Source: DATAEK01 sp036258055 (GTDB taxonomy: Bacteria > Acidobacteriota > Vicinamibacteria > Vicinamibacterales > 2-12-FULL-66-21). Taken from it: a DNA stretch of 64,000 nucleotides. Below the pieces are notes generated by a model. It did no database searches. It saw only the letters and a program-made list of their open reading frames with translations, and was not told the origin of the DNA. The first letter of the stretch is position 1, and each line of letters begins with the position of its first letter. Position numbers and translations under genes: made by a program. This document shows positions 51,582 to 61,405 of the stretch, in pieces. The stretch spans positions 21,521 to 85,520 of the forward strand of contig DATAEK010000061.1 in NCBI GenBank assembly GCA_036258055.1. The letters run 5' to 3'.

Positions 51582-52628
51582 TCAGAACGCCGTGAGGGTG
51601 CCAAAGAGGTCATAGGAATGCTCCAACAGACACGTCGAAAACGTTCCGGAAATGGAGGACGGAGTGGTCGTTTTCGCCTCCGAACGTTCAGGATGGCCGC
51701 CTTCGCTGAAGGCTTTCCACTGCTCGAAGAGGGACTCGAAGCGCTCACCCGAGAACGTTTCCCTGTCGTCGCGCAGGCGTATCAGCGCCGCACGATCGAA
51801 CGTAGAAAGCTGCCCAGACTCGTAGCGTTGCCGCGCCTCGAAATACTCACGAAGCCGCTGCGACAACGAGCCGGCCGGAGAGGGATCTTCGCCGTTCCTC
51901 CGAGCTAGAATCACGCGCCGGAACGCCCTTTCTGCCGGCTGAAACAGCAGTGGTCGGGTCGCCACAAACATGACCTGAAACTGCGCCAGCGCCGCGAAGA
52001 GACGCGCGTACTGACAGAGGTAGTTTTCGAAAGTAGACACCGTGGTCGCTCCCCCGTCGACGAAGCAAAACGCCACCTCCGTTTCAACATCCTGCCCGGG
52101 CTGCTGCCGCAGAAAGATCGGGAACTTCTCGACAAAGAAACGCGCGGTCGAAGAGGTGCCGTTCTTGGATCGGTACACCTTGGTGGGCAACAGGTCCCGG
52201 TCGATGTTCCGCGTGCGTGTGAAGTACTCAACCTTGTCCTGTTCGCTGGGCAAATAGCGGTGCTGGGGATGTGCCAGCACGAAGTCCAGGCCCATCAGGC
52301 GAGTCTTGATCGCACCCGGTTGTCGGTTACGTCGGTTGCGGTTGTCGCTCTGACCGAGGGCCGCATAGAACGGACGCGTGTCCAAGTGGTAGACGTGTGT
52401 CTGAGTCGCGAACGTGGAGGCTTTCGCGTGCTCGTACGCCAGGGCTTTCTGGATGAGCGCCGCGACCGTTCCGCCCGCTTCTTTCCCCAGGAACTGACAG
52501 TACTGTCGGCGCAGGAAGTAGCCGCCGTGAAGAGCCGCCAGGCACAAGAAGGCCGCCTCCCGTTCGGTGTACCCGAACCGCCGGAGTGCCTCGACCCGGT
52601 CCTCGTGGCTCAGTGACACTTGGCTCAT
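51582..52628 (-). CDS. Replication-relaxation (Replic_Relax)-like protein, candidate relaxase component 1
   Basis: 348 residues from ATG 52628 (GAGGGA 7 nt upstream). An N-terminal winged-helix-like part (EREAAFLCLAALHGGYFLRRQYCQFL) and a mixed alpha/beta core with ARFFVEKFPIFL, VAFCFVDGGATTVSTFENYL and QVMFVATRPLLF. This resembles the Replic_Relax family of plasmid/ICE proteins; no canonical relaxase (HUH with Tyr) is in the cluster, so this or the next gene may fill that role. The assignment is by pattern only. Confidence 0.5.
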   Translation of the reverse strand: MSQVSLSHEDRVEALRRFGYTEREAAFLCLAALHGGYFLRRQYCQFLGKEAGGTVAALIQKALAYEHAKASTFATQTHVYHLDTRPFYAALGQSDNRNRRNRQPGAIKTRLMGLDFVLAHPQHRYLPSEQDKVEYFTRTRNIDRDLLPTKVYRSKNGTSSTARFFVEKFPIFLRQQPGQDVETEVAFCFVDGGATTVSTFENYLCQYARLFAALAQFQVMFVATRPLLFQPAERAFRRVILARRNGEDPSPAGSLSQRLREYFEARQRYESGQLSTFDRAALIRLRDDRETFSGERFESLFEQWKAFSEGGHPERSEAKTTTPSSISGTFSTCLLEHSYDLFGTLTAF

Positions 52629-52638
52629 TGAGAGTCCC

Positions 52639-53490
52639 TCACAGCGCGAAAATGGCGGCCGTGATTTCACGTTCTTCCATCACCCGTGTCAGTCGCGCGG
52701 CCGAGCCCTCAGCGGCGTAGAAGGTGAACCCCGCTGCTGCTTTGGCCGCAAGATGCGATCCGTGGTAGTGGTGCGTTGCCAGCTCAAGATCCACCTGGGC
52801 GCTCGTGCCATCGCGCGTCTGGTATTCGATGCGCAGATCAGGCAGCGGAATCTTGCCGTGCACGACTCTCAGTCCATTGCTCTCTGCGACGGCCGCTTGC
52901 CGCTTGGCGTATTCGGACGCCGGCAGCACCCTGACCTTTGCGAGCGGCGCGTAGACGCATTTCTTGAGTTCGTAGTCCAAGACAACGCGCCGGATGGTGC
53001 CGCCCTGCGCCACGATTCGTGCGGATTCAGCCTGAAACATTCGGTAAATCGCGGCATCATGCGCAACCTCCGACGGCTTGACGAAACCCGAGTACAGGGC
53101 TTGTGCCGAAGCCAGGTCGCGGCCCTCCAGGAACTCCTTTCCACGCCGCGTGAGCACCAGCACATCGAGTTTTCCGCGTCGGCCGCCAATCCACGCGGTG
53201 CGCCGTTGCACGAGCCCTTGCGCCTGGAGCGAGCGCAGATCCTCTCGCAGATCGGCCCCATTTCCGTGATACCGATGGCGTAGTAGGTCTTCGACCGCGA
53301 CCGTGCGAAACCGGCCGACCTCAAACATCGTTTGACGTTCAGCCGGGCTGATGCGCCACAGACAGCCGCGGCCGATGACCAGTTCCCTCTCACGCGCGGC
53401 CCATGGCCGTTCCGGTGTCGCGCGAGGGTCGGGTGTCCGTTCCACCCCAGCGTGCTCGCGCTCGATTTCCGGCAGGAGGTCGCGGTCCAT
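52639..53490 (-). CDS. Replication-relaxation-like protein with winged helix, candidate relaxase component 2
   Basis: 283 residues. N-terminal winged helix (VGRFRTVAVEDLLRHRYHG, LQAQGLVQRR, LVLTRRGKEFL). C-terminal part has LPDLRIEY, VDLELATHHYH and KAAAGFTFYA, a PD...E-x-x-T...K...Y pattern seen in Replic_Relax and restriction-like folds. Same family as its neighbour but more divergent. It may recognise the nested repeats at 51339-51558. Confidence 0.5.
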   Translation of the reverse strand: MDRDLLPEIEREHAGVERTPDPRATPERPWAARERELVIGRGCLWRISPAERQTMFEVGRFRTVAVEDLLRHRYHGNGADLREDLRSLQAQGLVQRRTAWIGGRRGKLDVLVLTRRGKEFLEGRDLASAQALYSGFVKPSEVAHDAAIYRMFQAESARIVAQGGTIRRVVLDYELKKCVYAPLAKVRVLPASEYAKRQAAVAESNGLRVVHGKIPLPDLRIEYQTRDGTSAQVDLELATHHYHGSHLAAKAAAGFTFYAAEGSAARLTRVMEEREITAAIFAL

Positions 53491-53493
53491 TGT

Positions 53494-53784
53494 TCATTCC
53501 TGTAGCCGACGCCACAGCTCGCCGGACAGACGGGCATCGGTTCGCAACTGCTTTTCGAGATGCGCGAGTTTTCGGCCCGTGTCTTTAAGAAACAGCTTTC
53601 GCCACACCGTGTAGACCGCCGTGAACAGATTTACGAAGAAGGCTGCACCGAACCAGATCAGCGCCTCGCCCCAACGCTCCCAAAGCAGTTGGCGGTACGG
53701 GATCAAAAACGTGCACTCCTGCATCAGGAACAGCCCGAGCGCAAGAAACAGGAGGCTGGTCACAAACAGCGCGTTTCCGATCAT
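53494..53784 (-). CDS. Small inner-membrane protein of the conjugation cluster
   Basis: 96 residues with two TM helices (about 4-22 and 40-62) and a charged cytoplasmic tail with a short coiled coil. No family recognised; position suggests a structural or assembly part of the secretion system. Confidence 0.65.
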   Translation of the reverse strand: MIGNALFVTSLLFLALGLFLMQECTFLIPYRQLLWERWGEALIWFGAAFFVNLFTAVYTVWRKLFLKDTGRKLAHLEKQLRTDARLSGELWRRLQE

Positions 53785-53792
53785 GGCGGCCT

Positions 53793-54482
53793 CTAGTTGA
53801 ACGCTTGGTCCTCGCGGAAATAGGTGATCGTCAATCCCAGCGGATTGATCGGGATCATCTCGTTCGGCACCGGGCTCTTTACGACAAACACGAAATGGGC
53901 CACGTACTTTTCGCGCTTGCGTTCGGTGTGATCTCCCGCTCCGTAATGGACCTTTTCGAAGTCGACCGTCGCGCGATAGGGCGCCTGGCGCAGGTCCTCA
54001 ATTGCAACGTTCTTGACGGTCACCTCGATCTCGTCGCCGTCGCCGGCGAGGAAGGTTTCGAGGGTCTTGTTCTTCTTGTTGGCCTCGATCACCGCGTCGG
54101 CGATCCGCCCGTCCAGGAAGTACAGCGAGCGCGTATAGTTCTCGCGCACGGTCGCCCGCATGCGGCTGTAATGGCGCTGGACGAACTCGCTCAGGAAGTA
54201 CTTGATCTCCTGCTCCTGGGGTCGATACTCAAAGCTCTGATAATTCACCGCTTCCGCCCGTCCGAGTTCATTGATCCGGACGACCAGTGGCTTGACGTTG
54301 TGGAACAGCTGATACGTACGAACCGTCAACCACGCGAGTGTCACGCACACCCCACAGAGAGCCAGCACCGCGATCTTCAGGTAGGTGTTCATTACCGCCG
54401 TTGATCCGTAGAGCTCCACGAACTGCCGTCTTGCGGCATGGACATCCTTGGCCGGCGGCGGCATCCACATCGTCTCGGACAT
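53793..54482 (-). CDS. virB8: VirB8/TrbF-type inner-membrane conjugation protein
   Basis: 229 residues from ATG 54482; the longer frame upstream overlaps the VirB6 gene. One TM helix (about 35-55), then a periplasmic NTF2-like domain with FLSEFVQRHYSRM and VHYGAGDHTERKREKYVAHFVFVV. Bridges inner-membrane and core complexes. Confidence 0.85.
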   Translation of the reverse strand: MSETMWMPPPAKDVHAARRQFVELYGSTAVMNTYLKIAVLALCGVCVTLAWLTVRTYQLFHNVKPLVVRINELGRAEAVNYQSFEYRPQEQEIKYFLSEFVQRHYSRMRATVRENYTRSLYFLDGRIADAVIEANKKNKTLETFLAGDGDEIEVTVKNVAIEDLRQAPYRATVDFEKVHYGAGDHTERKREKYVAHFVFVVKSPVPNEMIPINPLGLTITYFREDQAFN

Positions 54483-54490
54483 GGGACTCC

Positions 54491-55327
54491 TCACCACAAG
54501 CGCGGCACGGCGGCTTCGCCTGACCGCCCCGTAAAGAGCGAATTCACCAGCGACGGAATCCTCAGGACCCCGTAGGAGAAAGCAATCAAAAGCAGGACGA
54601 GCGGAAAGAAGAGCACCAGGAGCATGGCCCCGTCGTACGGCGCCGGGTGAGCATCGACGAAACGGATCAACAGATTGCCGAACACAAACAGGTAGGCATT
54701 GGCCACGACCGGGTAAAACGCGTACTGGATCAAGGATTTCAGCCATCCCCAAAACAGCCATTCCAGGTGCGGGACAATGAAGAAGGGGATGAAGATCGGC
54801 CCGAGCAGGACGGCGATCGCGGCCGCCACATAGCCGAAGGCGATCACGGCAAAGACCGCGGCTTCCGCCACCAGCAGACACAGCACGGTTACCAGATACC
54901 GCACCCCTTCGAGCAGGTTGAACGCCAGCGTCAGGCCCGGAACCTCGAGGCCCCAGTACAGACCGTTCAGACGATCCCAGATGTCCTGCACCAGTGAGTG
55001 ATTGAGCTGGTTGGCAAGCGTCAGGCCCTGATCGATGATCAGGTGATAGAAGCTCACACCCATGCCGGGAATAGGGCGGCTGTAGAAGGAGATCATGGCG
55101 AATCCGAACGCGATCGTGACGAGCAGATCGGCGAAACGATCGAAGTGGAAACCGGGTGCAATCCCGCCGCTAGCGGACGCCAATGCACTTTTGATCCCGA
55201 ACCAGGCAATCAGAATCACCGCGAAGCCGCGGAACATCTGGGCGCCCATCCCCTCGAAGAGCGAAGCGTGCTCGGTCATGAGCTGCGTGAGAAATGAAAA
55301 GAGGTCGTTCATCGTGCTAGGGGCCAT
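54491..55327 (-). CDS. virB6: VirB6/TrbL-type polytopic channel protein
   Basis: 278 residues from ATG 55327 (GGAGA upstream). Six or so TM helices, with AAIAVLLGPIFIPFFIVPHLEWLFWGWLKSLIQY typical of TrbL/VirB6. Forms the inner-membrane part of the DNA path. Confidence 0.88.
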   Translation of the reverse strand: MAPSTMNDLFSFLTQLMTEHASLFEGMGAQMFRGFAVILIAWFGIKSALASASGGIAPGFHFDRFADLLVTIAFGFAMISFYSRPIPGMGVSFYHLIIDQGLTLANQLNHSLVQDIWDRLNGLYWGLEVPGLTLAFNLLEGVRYLVTVLCLLVAEAAVFAVIAFGYVAAAIAVLLGPIFIPFFIVPHLEWLFWGWLKSLIQYAFYPVVANAYLFVFGNLLIRFVDAHPAPYDGAMLLVLFFPLVLLLIAFSYGVLRIPSLVNSLFTGRSGEAAVPRLW

Positions 55328-55336
55328 GCTGTTCTC

Positions 55337-56167
55337 CTACGGCATCCGCCAGTCGCGCATCGCCTGGCTGGCACCGGCGGCTTGGGCGATCAAGATGGCG
55401 TGGCCTTCGGTGCGAAAGCGAATGTGCTGATTGAGTGCTCGGGCTTCAGCGTCCCGGGTACGCTTCGCTTCCAGGATTTGCTGTTCTGTGAGAGCCACCA
55501 GCAGCTTGTTGGCGTCCTGCGCGGTGCGAAGCGACAGTACAGCTGCCGCGTTGATCTTGTTGAGAAGCGCCACTTCGGTGTTCATCCGCGGATCCGCCGA
55601 CAGGGAGTCGTCTTCCAGGCCCTGGATGGCGAATTCGACTGCCGAGGCGTTGGCTCTCAGTGAGCCGACGGTAGCCATGGCATTCAGGTTGGCGCCGTCG
55701 GTCAGTTCGACGGTGCCGTAAGCCGTCTTGATGCGCTCCAGTTGATCCGCAGGAATGTCTTTGATCGTCTCCCCATACGTGCGCAGTTCTTCGGTGGCCT
55801 GCGAGTAGCCTCGCCGGACACTGGTGCCCGTGTTGATTCCGGCTGTCCAGCTACCGGCCGTGCCGTAGGTGTCCGCGGCTGAGGAAGCCTTCCAAGGAGT
55901 GACGGCCGCCCTGTACCGGGCCGCCATGTTCACCGGGACCTGTTTTGCCATCCATTTGAGCTGCTCGTACTGACTCTGAAGGATCTGGTAGGTCTGGACG
56001 AGTTGCTGGTACTGCCGCTCCATTTGCAGGAGCTGCTGAATGGCCTGTTCGTAGTTGGATGGGTCGAATACGATGTCGCCCAAACCAAACAACGCATAGG
56101 TCCGCGTCGCGACGCTCAGCGCCAAGATCAGTGCCAGTGCAACTCTTCGCGAATGCTTGAATTTCAT
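55337..56167 (-). CDS. virB5: VirB5/TrbJ-type secreted protein
   Basis: 276 residues, signal peptide (about 6-25, ending TYALFG). A Gln/Tyr-rich coiled-coil (FDPSNYEQAIQQLLQMERQYQQLVQTYQ) and ADPRMNTEVALLNKINAAAVLSLR, as in TrbJ/VirB5. Minor pilus or adhesion protein. Confidence 0.85.
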   Translation of the reverse strand: MKFKHSRRVALALILALSVATRTYALFGLGDIVFDPSNYEQAIQQLLQMERQYQQLVQTYQILQSQYEQLKWMAKQVPVNMAARYRAAVTPWKASSAADTYGTAGSWTAGINTGTSVRRGYSQATEELRTYGETIKDIPADQLERIKTAYGTVELTDGANLNAMATVGSLRANASAVEFAIQGLEDDSLSADPRMNTEVALLNKINAAAVLSLRTAQDANKLLVALTEQQILEAKRTRDAEARALNQHIRFRTEGHAILIAQAAGASQAMRDWRMP

Positions 56168-56180
56168 GGGTTGCCTCTTT

Positions 56181-57461
56181 CTACAGGTCGCTCGGCAACC
56201 GATGTTGGTTGTAGGCCGGAAGCGATAAATCCTGCGTAATTGCCACTTTCAGACGATGCCCCTCGCGGATGGTGAAGGTCGGGAGCACATTCAGGTACCT
56301 GTCCAGAATGCGCAATGAAGACTGCGACAGGCTATCCGCCACGCCCTGCCGGTAGACATCCGCGGCCGTCGTCTCCGGTCCGTATCGCGTGTTGGCCTGG
56401 CTTAAGCCCGCGATCGCGCCAATCGCCAACGACACGCCGAAGATCTGCAAATAGTGGCGATTGATTTGGTCCACCAACCCTGTTTCGCCGACCTGGTTCA
56501 ATCCCTGAAAGCGATCGAGATCGAGCGAGTAGCCGTCCGGCATGATCAGCCGATGAAACACAACGGCCAGTCGCTGTTGCCCCCAGGCATCGACCTTCCG
56601 CACTTCGCCGAGGACACGACTGCCGCGGGGAATGAGCACCTTTCTGCCGTCATGCGAGTGCACGGGCGTGGTGACCATGCAGTTGACGGGACCGGAGAAC
56701 GTGCCGTCCAGACGATTGGTAAGCACCGTTTCGATCACGCTGCCTTCGAACACCCGATACGCTTTGCCGTCTGCCCAGTTGAGCTCCGTGGAGAACTGGT
56801 GCCGAGGCTTCTCAGGGGCGTGGTCCACCTGCTCGCTCGAGGTCTCCTGGGCGGCCACGTCCATGGGCGATGGGCGGCTGGCTTGCGGGGCTGCAAGTCG
56901 TGCCGTCGAATCGTCAGAGCGAGAAGGAACGGCTGGTGAACCTCCAACTGACAACAGCGAAGTCTTTGGCTGCTCCGTGGGCCGCCCGACGCTGCGATAA
57001 CTCAAGGCGATGTTCGAGGCGAACAGCGACTCGTAGGCGCGTTTTTGCCTTTCCGCTGATAAGGCGCTGTCGGCTGCGGGGTAGGCGGAGTACCCAGCCG
57101 GACCGCCGTACGGCATTCCGGCAGGCGGTCGCTCTTGATCCCCGGACACCGGCGCCGGAGTCTCTCGACTCCGTGCCAGTTGAGCCTGTTCCCACGCGAG
57201 CTTGCGTGCCTGCTCTTCGATGCGCGCGCGGTATTCCTGGATCCGCGACGCGTTCGGGTCGACTACAGCCGCGCCCGGTGCGAGCGTGGACGTAGCGCGC
57301 TCTTTTGGCGGACCACCGGACAGGGCGATCACAACCACCATCAACAGCGCGACCGTTCCCAGCACCCACGTTTGTGCGTTGCGCGGCAAGACGCCCGGTG
57401 GTCTACTCGAGCGGTTCTCGACCTGTGGCGGCGTATACGGATCGGACGGTGTGTCCGCCAT
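56181..57461 (-). CDS. virB10: VirB10/TrbI-type core protein
   Basis: 426 residues. One TM helix (about 31-47), a long proline/alanine-rich periplasmic linker, then the C-terminal domain: VFEGSVIETVLTNRLDGTFSGPV, VLIPRGSRVLGEV, RLIMPDGYSLDLDRF. Spans both membranes in the core complex. Confidence 0.92.
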   Translation of the reverse strand: MADTPSDPYTPPQVENRSSRPPGVLPRNAQTWVLGTVALLMVVVIALSGGPPKERATSTLAPGAAVVDPNASRIQEYRARIEEQARKLAWEQAQLARSRETPAPVSGDQERPPAGMPYGGPAGYSAYPAADSALSAERQKRAYESLFASNIALSYRSVGRPTEQPKTSLLSVGGSPAVPSRSDDSTARLAAPQASRPSPMDVAAQETSSEQVDHAPEKPRHQFSTELNWADGKAYRVFEGSVIETVLTNRLDGTFSGPVNCMVTTPVHSHDGRKVLIPRGSRVLGEVRKVDAWGQQRLAVVFHRLIMPDGYSLDLDRFQGLNQVGETGLVDQINRHYLQIFGVSLAIGAIAGLSQANTRYGPETTAADVYRQGVADSLSQSSLRILDRYLNVLPTFTIREGHRLKVAITQDLSLPAYNQHRLPSDL

Positions 57462-57464
57462 GAC

Positions 57465-58346
57465 TTACTCCTCTCGCGTAAAGCGGAGCCTTGCTTTGCC
57501 GATGGCCAGATAGCCGCTATCGAGGATCTTGTCCACGACGTAGATGCCGTCGCGATACTGAAAGTTCACCAGATTCGGCTTGCCGTCGCGTATTTCGTAC
57601 AGCGTCGGCGTCTCTTCGGGCCTCGCCTGGAGGTACGTCAGGTTGTCGTCGTGGTACATCGCGCGCACGTAGAACGGTTTCTTACCGGCCTCAAATCGGT
57701 ACGGAAAACGCACATTCGTGATGAACTTCGTCACGCCCGCGTCAATCGCCGCTTCTGAAGCCACCTTCACTTGGCGCGTCTCCTCTTTGGCCAGTTCAAG
57801 TTGCTGGCGGTAGTCGTCCAACTGGTGCCTCGACACGAAAACCGGCGGGGAACCTAGAGTCGCTGTCATCGCATCGTCCTGGAACTCAACGAACACCTTC
57901 AGATCCGGTGTGGCGTTCGGCACGTCCGACACTTCATTCAGGAGAAACGAGTAGATGTTTCCGCTTTCGGTGATCAGGTTGAGGTTCGTCTGCGAACCCG
58001 GCTTGGCAGGCTTCACGTAGGCGAGGTTCTCGCTACCGTTGATGACCCAGAATTCCTTATCGCCGCAGACAAAATCGAGAATGCGTTCCCCCGGCGGCAG
58101 GATCACGAGCGTTGTAAAGCGCAGCTTGGCGTTGATCGTGGCGACGTCCTTGCTGCGGTACGCAACCAGCTTGATTCCCGTCGACGCCGTGCCCGCCGGT
58201 TCCGGTGGGCTCGTCGGAGTTCTCTTCTGGGTGGCTGGGCGGCTCTGATGTTTCTGGCGACTGGCCTGCTCGTCAGCCAACGCCTGACCAGCGATCAGAC
58301 AGCTACACAGCACGAGCAATGTGACGATGCGACGGGTTCCGTTCAT
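57465..58346 (-). CDS. virB9: VirB9/TrbG-type core protein
   Basis: 293 residues, signal peptide (about 6-24, ending ALA). VVILPPGERILDFVCGDKEFW, the NLNLITESGNIYSFLL block and C-terminal GKKPFYVRAMYHDDNLTYLQA match TrbG/VirB9. Outer part of the core complex. Its start overlaps virB4 by 44 nt. Confidence 0.9.
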   Translation of the reverse strand: MNGTRRIVTLLVLCSCLIAGQALADEQASRQKHQSRPATQKRTPTSPPEPAGTASTGIKLVAYRSKDVATINAKLRFTTLVILPPGERILDFVCGDKEFWVINGSENLAYVKPAKPGSQTNLNLITESGNIYSFLLNEVSDVPNATPDLKVFVEFQDDAMTATLGSPPVFVSRHQLDDYRQQLELAKEETRQVKVASEAAIDAGVTKFITNVRFPYRFEAGKKPFYVRAMYHDDNLTYLQARPEETPTLYEIRDGKPNLVNFQYRDGIYVVDKILDSGYLAIGKARLRFTREE

Positions 58347-60786
58347 CGGGGAATCCTCCTTGAGCGAGAACGTTCAAGCCCTGCCTGAAGCCGTAGCGCT
58401 CGAACGCGTCGCGTTTCTTTTCGGTGTCGTAGGGATCGGTGGTGTAGAGCCAGTACCCTTTTGGGTCGACGCTGAGACTCACCACCTTCGCCAGATCCGG
58501 CTGCTTCACCAACAGCTGTTGTTTGGGAACCAGGCGAGTGATCAGGTTGACTTCGGTGTCGTTCAGGTGAAACAGCTCGCGATACGCGGCGCGGTCCATG
58601 CCGGGATTGGCCAGAAACATCCGCGTGGCGCAGCTTTCCTCAACCACCGCCAGCATCTCCGTCCGGCGGAGATCGTCGACAGATTGGGTGGCGAGAATCA
58701 TGGCGGCGTTCTTCTTCCGCCAGGTTTTGAGCGCTTCCAAGATGTAGAGCTTGATCGTGGGATGCCGGAAGAAGCGCCAGGCCTCGTCCATCACAAACAG
58801 CTTGAAAGTCGTCCCGCACCCCGCGTCATAGATCGCGGCGTTGGCGCAGTGGAGCACGTAAAAGAGCAGCGGCTCGAGCACCTGCGGATACTTCTCCATG
58901 CCTTCGAAATCAAACGTCTGGAACCGCGAGAGCTGCATGTCGCCGGAGGCGTTGTCGAACAGCTCGCCGTACTGGCCGCCCTGTATCCACTTTTGAAGCT
59001 GGCCGCGAAGGGCGCGGGGCAGAATGTTCGCCAAGGTGAAGAGCCGTCGTTGGGACGGCTCAACTGCGTACAGGTTCTGGATCTGCTCGGACAAATCGCG
59101 GTCATCTGAAGAGTTCATCGAGTAGCCGCCCGACTCGATGAGCACCCGGCAGAACGAAAAGAGAAAATGAAGGTTGTCGCGGGTCGCAGGCAGAGCGAAC
59201 GGGTTGATGGCCAAGGCATGACCGTCGATGCCGACGCGCACGTAGTCGCCCGCAAACAGCCGTGTCAGGCTCTGATAGCTGCCGCCGAGATCGAAGATGT
59301 AGGTAATGGGCTGGTACTTCTGAGCGTGGGTCAGGAGAAAACTCAGGAAGAAGCTCTTCCCGCTGCCGGTAGCGCCAAGCACGAGCGTGTGCGCGTTGTC
59401 CTGGCAATGCAGATTCAGAAAGTAGGGCGTACCGGCTGAGGTTTCGAGGAGTGCAAGGTATTCGGCGTCCAGATGCGCGTTCCAGGTCCGCCCCGTCCGC
59501 TGCGTAAACAGCAAGGACAGATCGGCGTAGTTGGCGTCTGACAGCCACAGCCGCCGAAGATTGTGAACGTCATTACCTGGAAGGACGGCCAGCCAGGCGT
59601 TCAGGAGGTTGTAGCGTTCCTCTGTCAGCTGGGCATCATGGGAGCCGAGCACCTTGAAACACTCGGCGACGGAGCGCTTGAGGGTCATCAGATCCTTGTC
59701 ATAGAGCACCACGGTCATCGAGAACTGGCCGAACGTCCGGCCGTTGACATCCATCTGCTCAAGGCAATGGCCGAGGTCTCCGACCATCGCCACCGCTCCG
59801 TCGTCAATCAGCATGTCGCGCGGCGTGGCTGCGGTGGACGAGCCGATGTAGTTCATCAACGAGGACTTGCTGTTGTGAAAGTGTCGGCGCTTGGACTGGA
59901 TCAGCCGGCGCATCGTCAGGTTGCTTTCCCGTTTCCATTCGTTGACGATCACGAAGTTCGACGGAATCTCCAATAACCCGCCGAAGAGGTGCGCGAAGGT
60001 GTGAGCCGGAGGGTCTTTGAGGGTCAAAACCTCGATCAGGTGTTCATCCAAGCGGAGGTGATTGCGGTGACACTCCAGGGTTGAATCGCAGGCCTGGAAG
60101 TCCAGGTACGAGTCGTATTTCAAAGCGACCGTTTCGGCTTTGAAGGGTTCGTAGTTCAACAGCCGCCTGAGGAAGCGGAACGCTTGGTCTTTGTCGAGTA
60201 TCTCGAGACTCAGCACGTCCTTCAGCTGCGCGACGAAGCCCACGACCTTCTGGTGAAGAGCTTCCGAAGCCCGCTTGAGATCGTTTTCGAGAACCGTCAG
60301 CTTGTGTTCGCTGGAGAACGCTTCGCGCAATGCAGCTCGAGGGGACTCGAGCCACTCGGACAATCGCTGCTTGACGCCGTAAACCGGGCGTGACGCCTCG
60401 TAAACCAGGGCCAGATAGCTGTTCAGTGAATAGAGAGAATTGCTCTTGGCATTCAGATGCGCGATCCGATCGGCGACCGCCTCCTGCACCACCGGGTTGA
60501 CGTGATCAGGACTGGCGAGGGGCGGACGGTTTCTCTTGAGAACGTACTGATACACACGAAATCGCTCATCGAATGTCCTGAGCGCCGCTTCAAACCGCCG
60601 GGCCACATGGTCCAGCTGTTCAGGATCCAGGCACTCGTAGTCGACTCCCTCGACGCGCAGCACCAGGACCAGCGCCCCGCCTTTGGTAATCAGCGTGTGC
60701 TCGTCGATAGCGGCGTGCACACTGACCAGAACGTTCAAGGCGCCGGACTCTGTGTAGTCCTTCAGGATGCGCTTGATGCGTGTCAC
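58303..60786 (-). CDS. virB4: VirB4/TrbE-type conjugation ATPase
   Basis: 827 residues from GTG 60786, overlapping virB3 (GTGA); the longer frame lies inside virB3. Walker A TLVLGATGSGKSFFLSFLL, Walker B FKLFVMDEAWRFF, and LATQSVDDL. Largest energy source of the channel; essential for pilus and transfer. Confidence 0.94.
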   Translation of the reverse strand: MTRIKRILKDYTESGALNVLVSVHAAIDEHTLITKGGALVLVLRVEGVDYECLDPEQLDHVARRFEAALRTFDERFRVYQYVLKRNRPPLASPDHVNPVVQEAVADRIAHLNAKSNSLYSLNSYLALVYEASRPVYGVKQRLSEWLESPRAALREAFSSEHKLTVLENDLKRASEALHQKVVGFVAQLKDVLSLEILDKDQAFRFLRRLLNYEPFKAETVALKYDSYLDFQACDSTLECHRNHLRLDEHLIEVLTLKDPPAHTFAHLFGGLLEIPSNFVIVNEWKRESNLTMRRLIQSKRRHFHNSKSSLMNYIGSSTAATPRDMLIDDGAVAMVGDLGHCLEQMDVNGRTFGQFSMTVVLYDKDLMTLKRSVAECFKVLGSHDAQLTEERYNLLNAWLAVLPGNDVHNLRRLWLSDANYADLSLLFTQRTGRTWNAHLDAEYLALLETSAGTPYFLNLHCQDNAHTLVLGATGSGKSFFLSFLLTHAQKYQPITYIFDLGGSYQSLTRLFAGDYVRVGIDGHALAINPFALPATRDNLHFLFSFCRVLIESGGYSMNSSDDRDLSEQIQNLYAVEPSQRRLFTLANILPRALRGQLQKWIQGGQYGELFDNASGDMQLSRFQTFDFEGMEKYPQVLEPLLFYVLHCANAAIYDAGCGTTFKLFVMDEAWRFFRHPTIKLYILEALKTWRKKNAAMILATQSVDDLRRTEMLAVVEESCATRMFLANPGMDRAAYRELFHLNDTEVNLITRLVPKQQLLVKQPDLAKVVSLSVDPKGYWLYTTDPYDTEKKRDAFERYGFRQGLNVLAQGGFPDERNPSHRHIARAV

Positions 60787-61079
60787 CGGGGAGCCCTTTC
60801 CATGGAAAACGCGGCGAACTGGGCGGGGTCGTAGCGCGCTCTGAATTTCGTCGAGTTCAGCGCGATGCGCAGAATTTGCGGATCGGTGACGGTGATCCAC
60901 CGCGCGCCCGCGAAGAGCACCACGAACATGAGCAGGCCGCTCATCAGGCTTCCGAAGAAGTTGAAAGTCGTCGCGCCCATGATCAGAGCCAGGAAGAACA
61001 GACGACGCTCTGCACCCCAGATGGTGAGCGGTCGATTAACCGACCGGTACACGGCGTGAACCGTTGGCGTCTTGGACAT
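60783..61079 (-). CDS. virB3: VirB3/TrbD-type protein
   Basis: 98 residues from ATG 61079 (GGAG 9 nt upstream); ATG 61106 is less likely. VYRSVNRPLTIWGAERR at the N-terminus and one or two TM helices are typical of TrbD/VirB3, which acts with VirB4. Confidence 0.85.
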   Translation of the reverse strand: MSKTPTVHAVYRSVNRPLTIWGAERRLFFLALIMGATTFNFFGSLMSGLLMFVVLFAGARWITVTDPQILRIALNSTKFRARYDPAQFAAFSMERAPR

Positions 61080-61109
61080 CGCTCTCTGCTCCAACCCTCT
61101 GTTCATCCC

Positions 61110-61316
61110 TCAGGGAAACAGCCAGCGCATGAAGTTGACGGCGCCGATCGCCATGCCGATGCCGAACACGATGCCGGCCAGCATCCGCTTCGACTCGCCT
61201 TCCCCGAAGGCAAACATCAACCCGCCCACCACAATCGCCACCAGGCTCAGACCACGGGCGATCGGCCCGGTGAAGGAGGCCTGCAGCACACTGACAGCGT
61301 TTTCCCATGGCGACAT
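61110..61316 (-). CDS. virB2: VirB2/TrbC-type prepilin
   Basis: 68 residues, AGAGGAG 7 nt upstream. Two TM helices with a short polar turn (GEGESKRML), as in cleaved pilins. First gene of the conjugation operon. Confidence 0.8.
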   Translation of the reverse strand: MSPWENAVSVLQASFTGPIARGLSLVAIVVGGLMFAFGEGESKRMLAGIVFGIGMAIGAVNFMRWLFP

Positions 61317-61405
61317 AGCCAGGCTCCTCTCTTGGTGAAAGCTACGAAATTGACCGCGTGCCGGAGAAGTTAGGACAGGTTAGGGATTTCGGAGGTACAG
61401 ACGGC

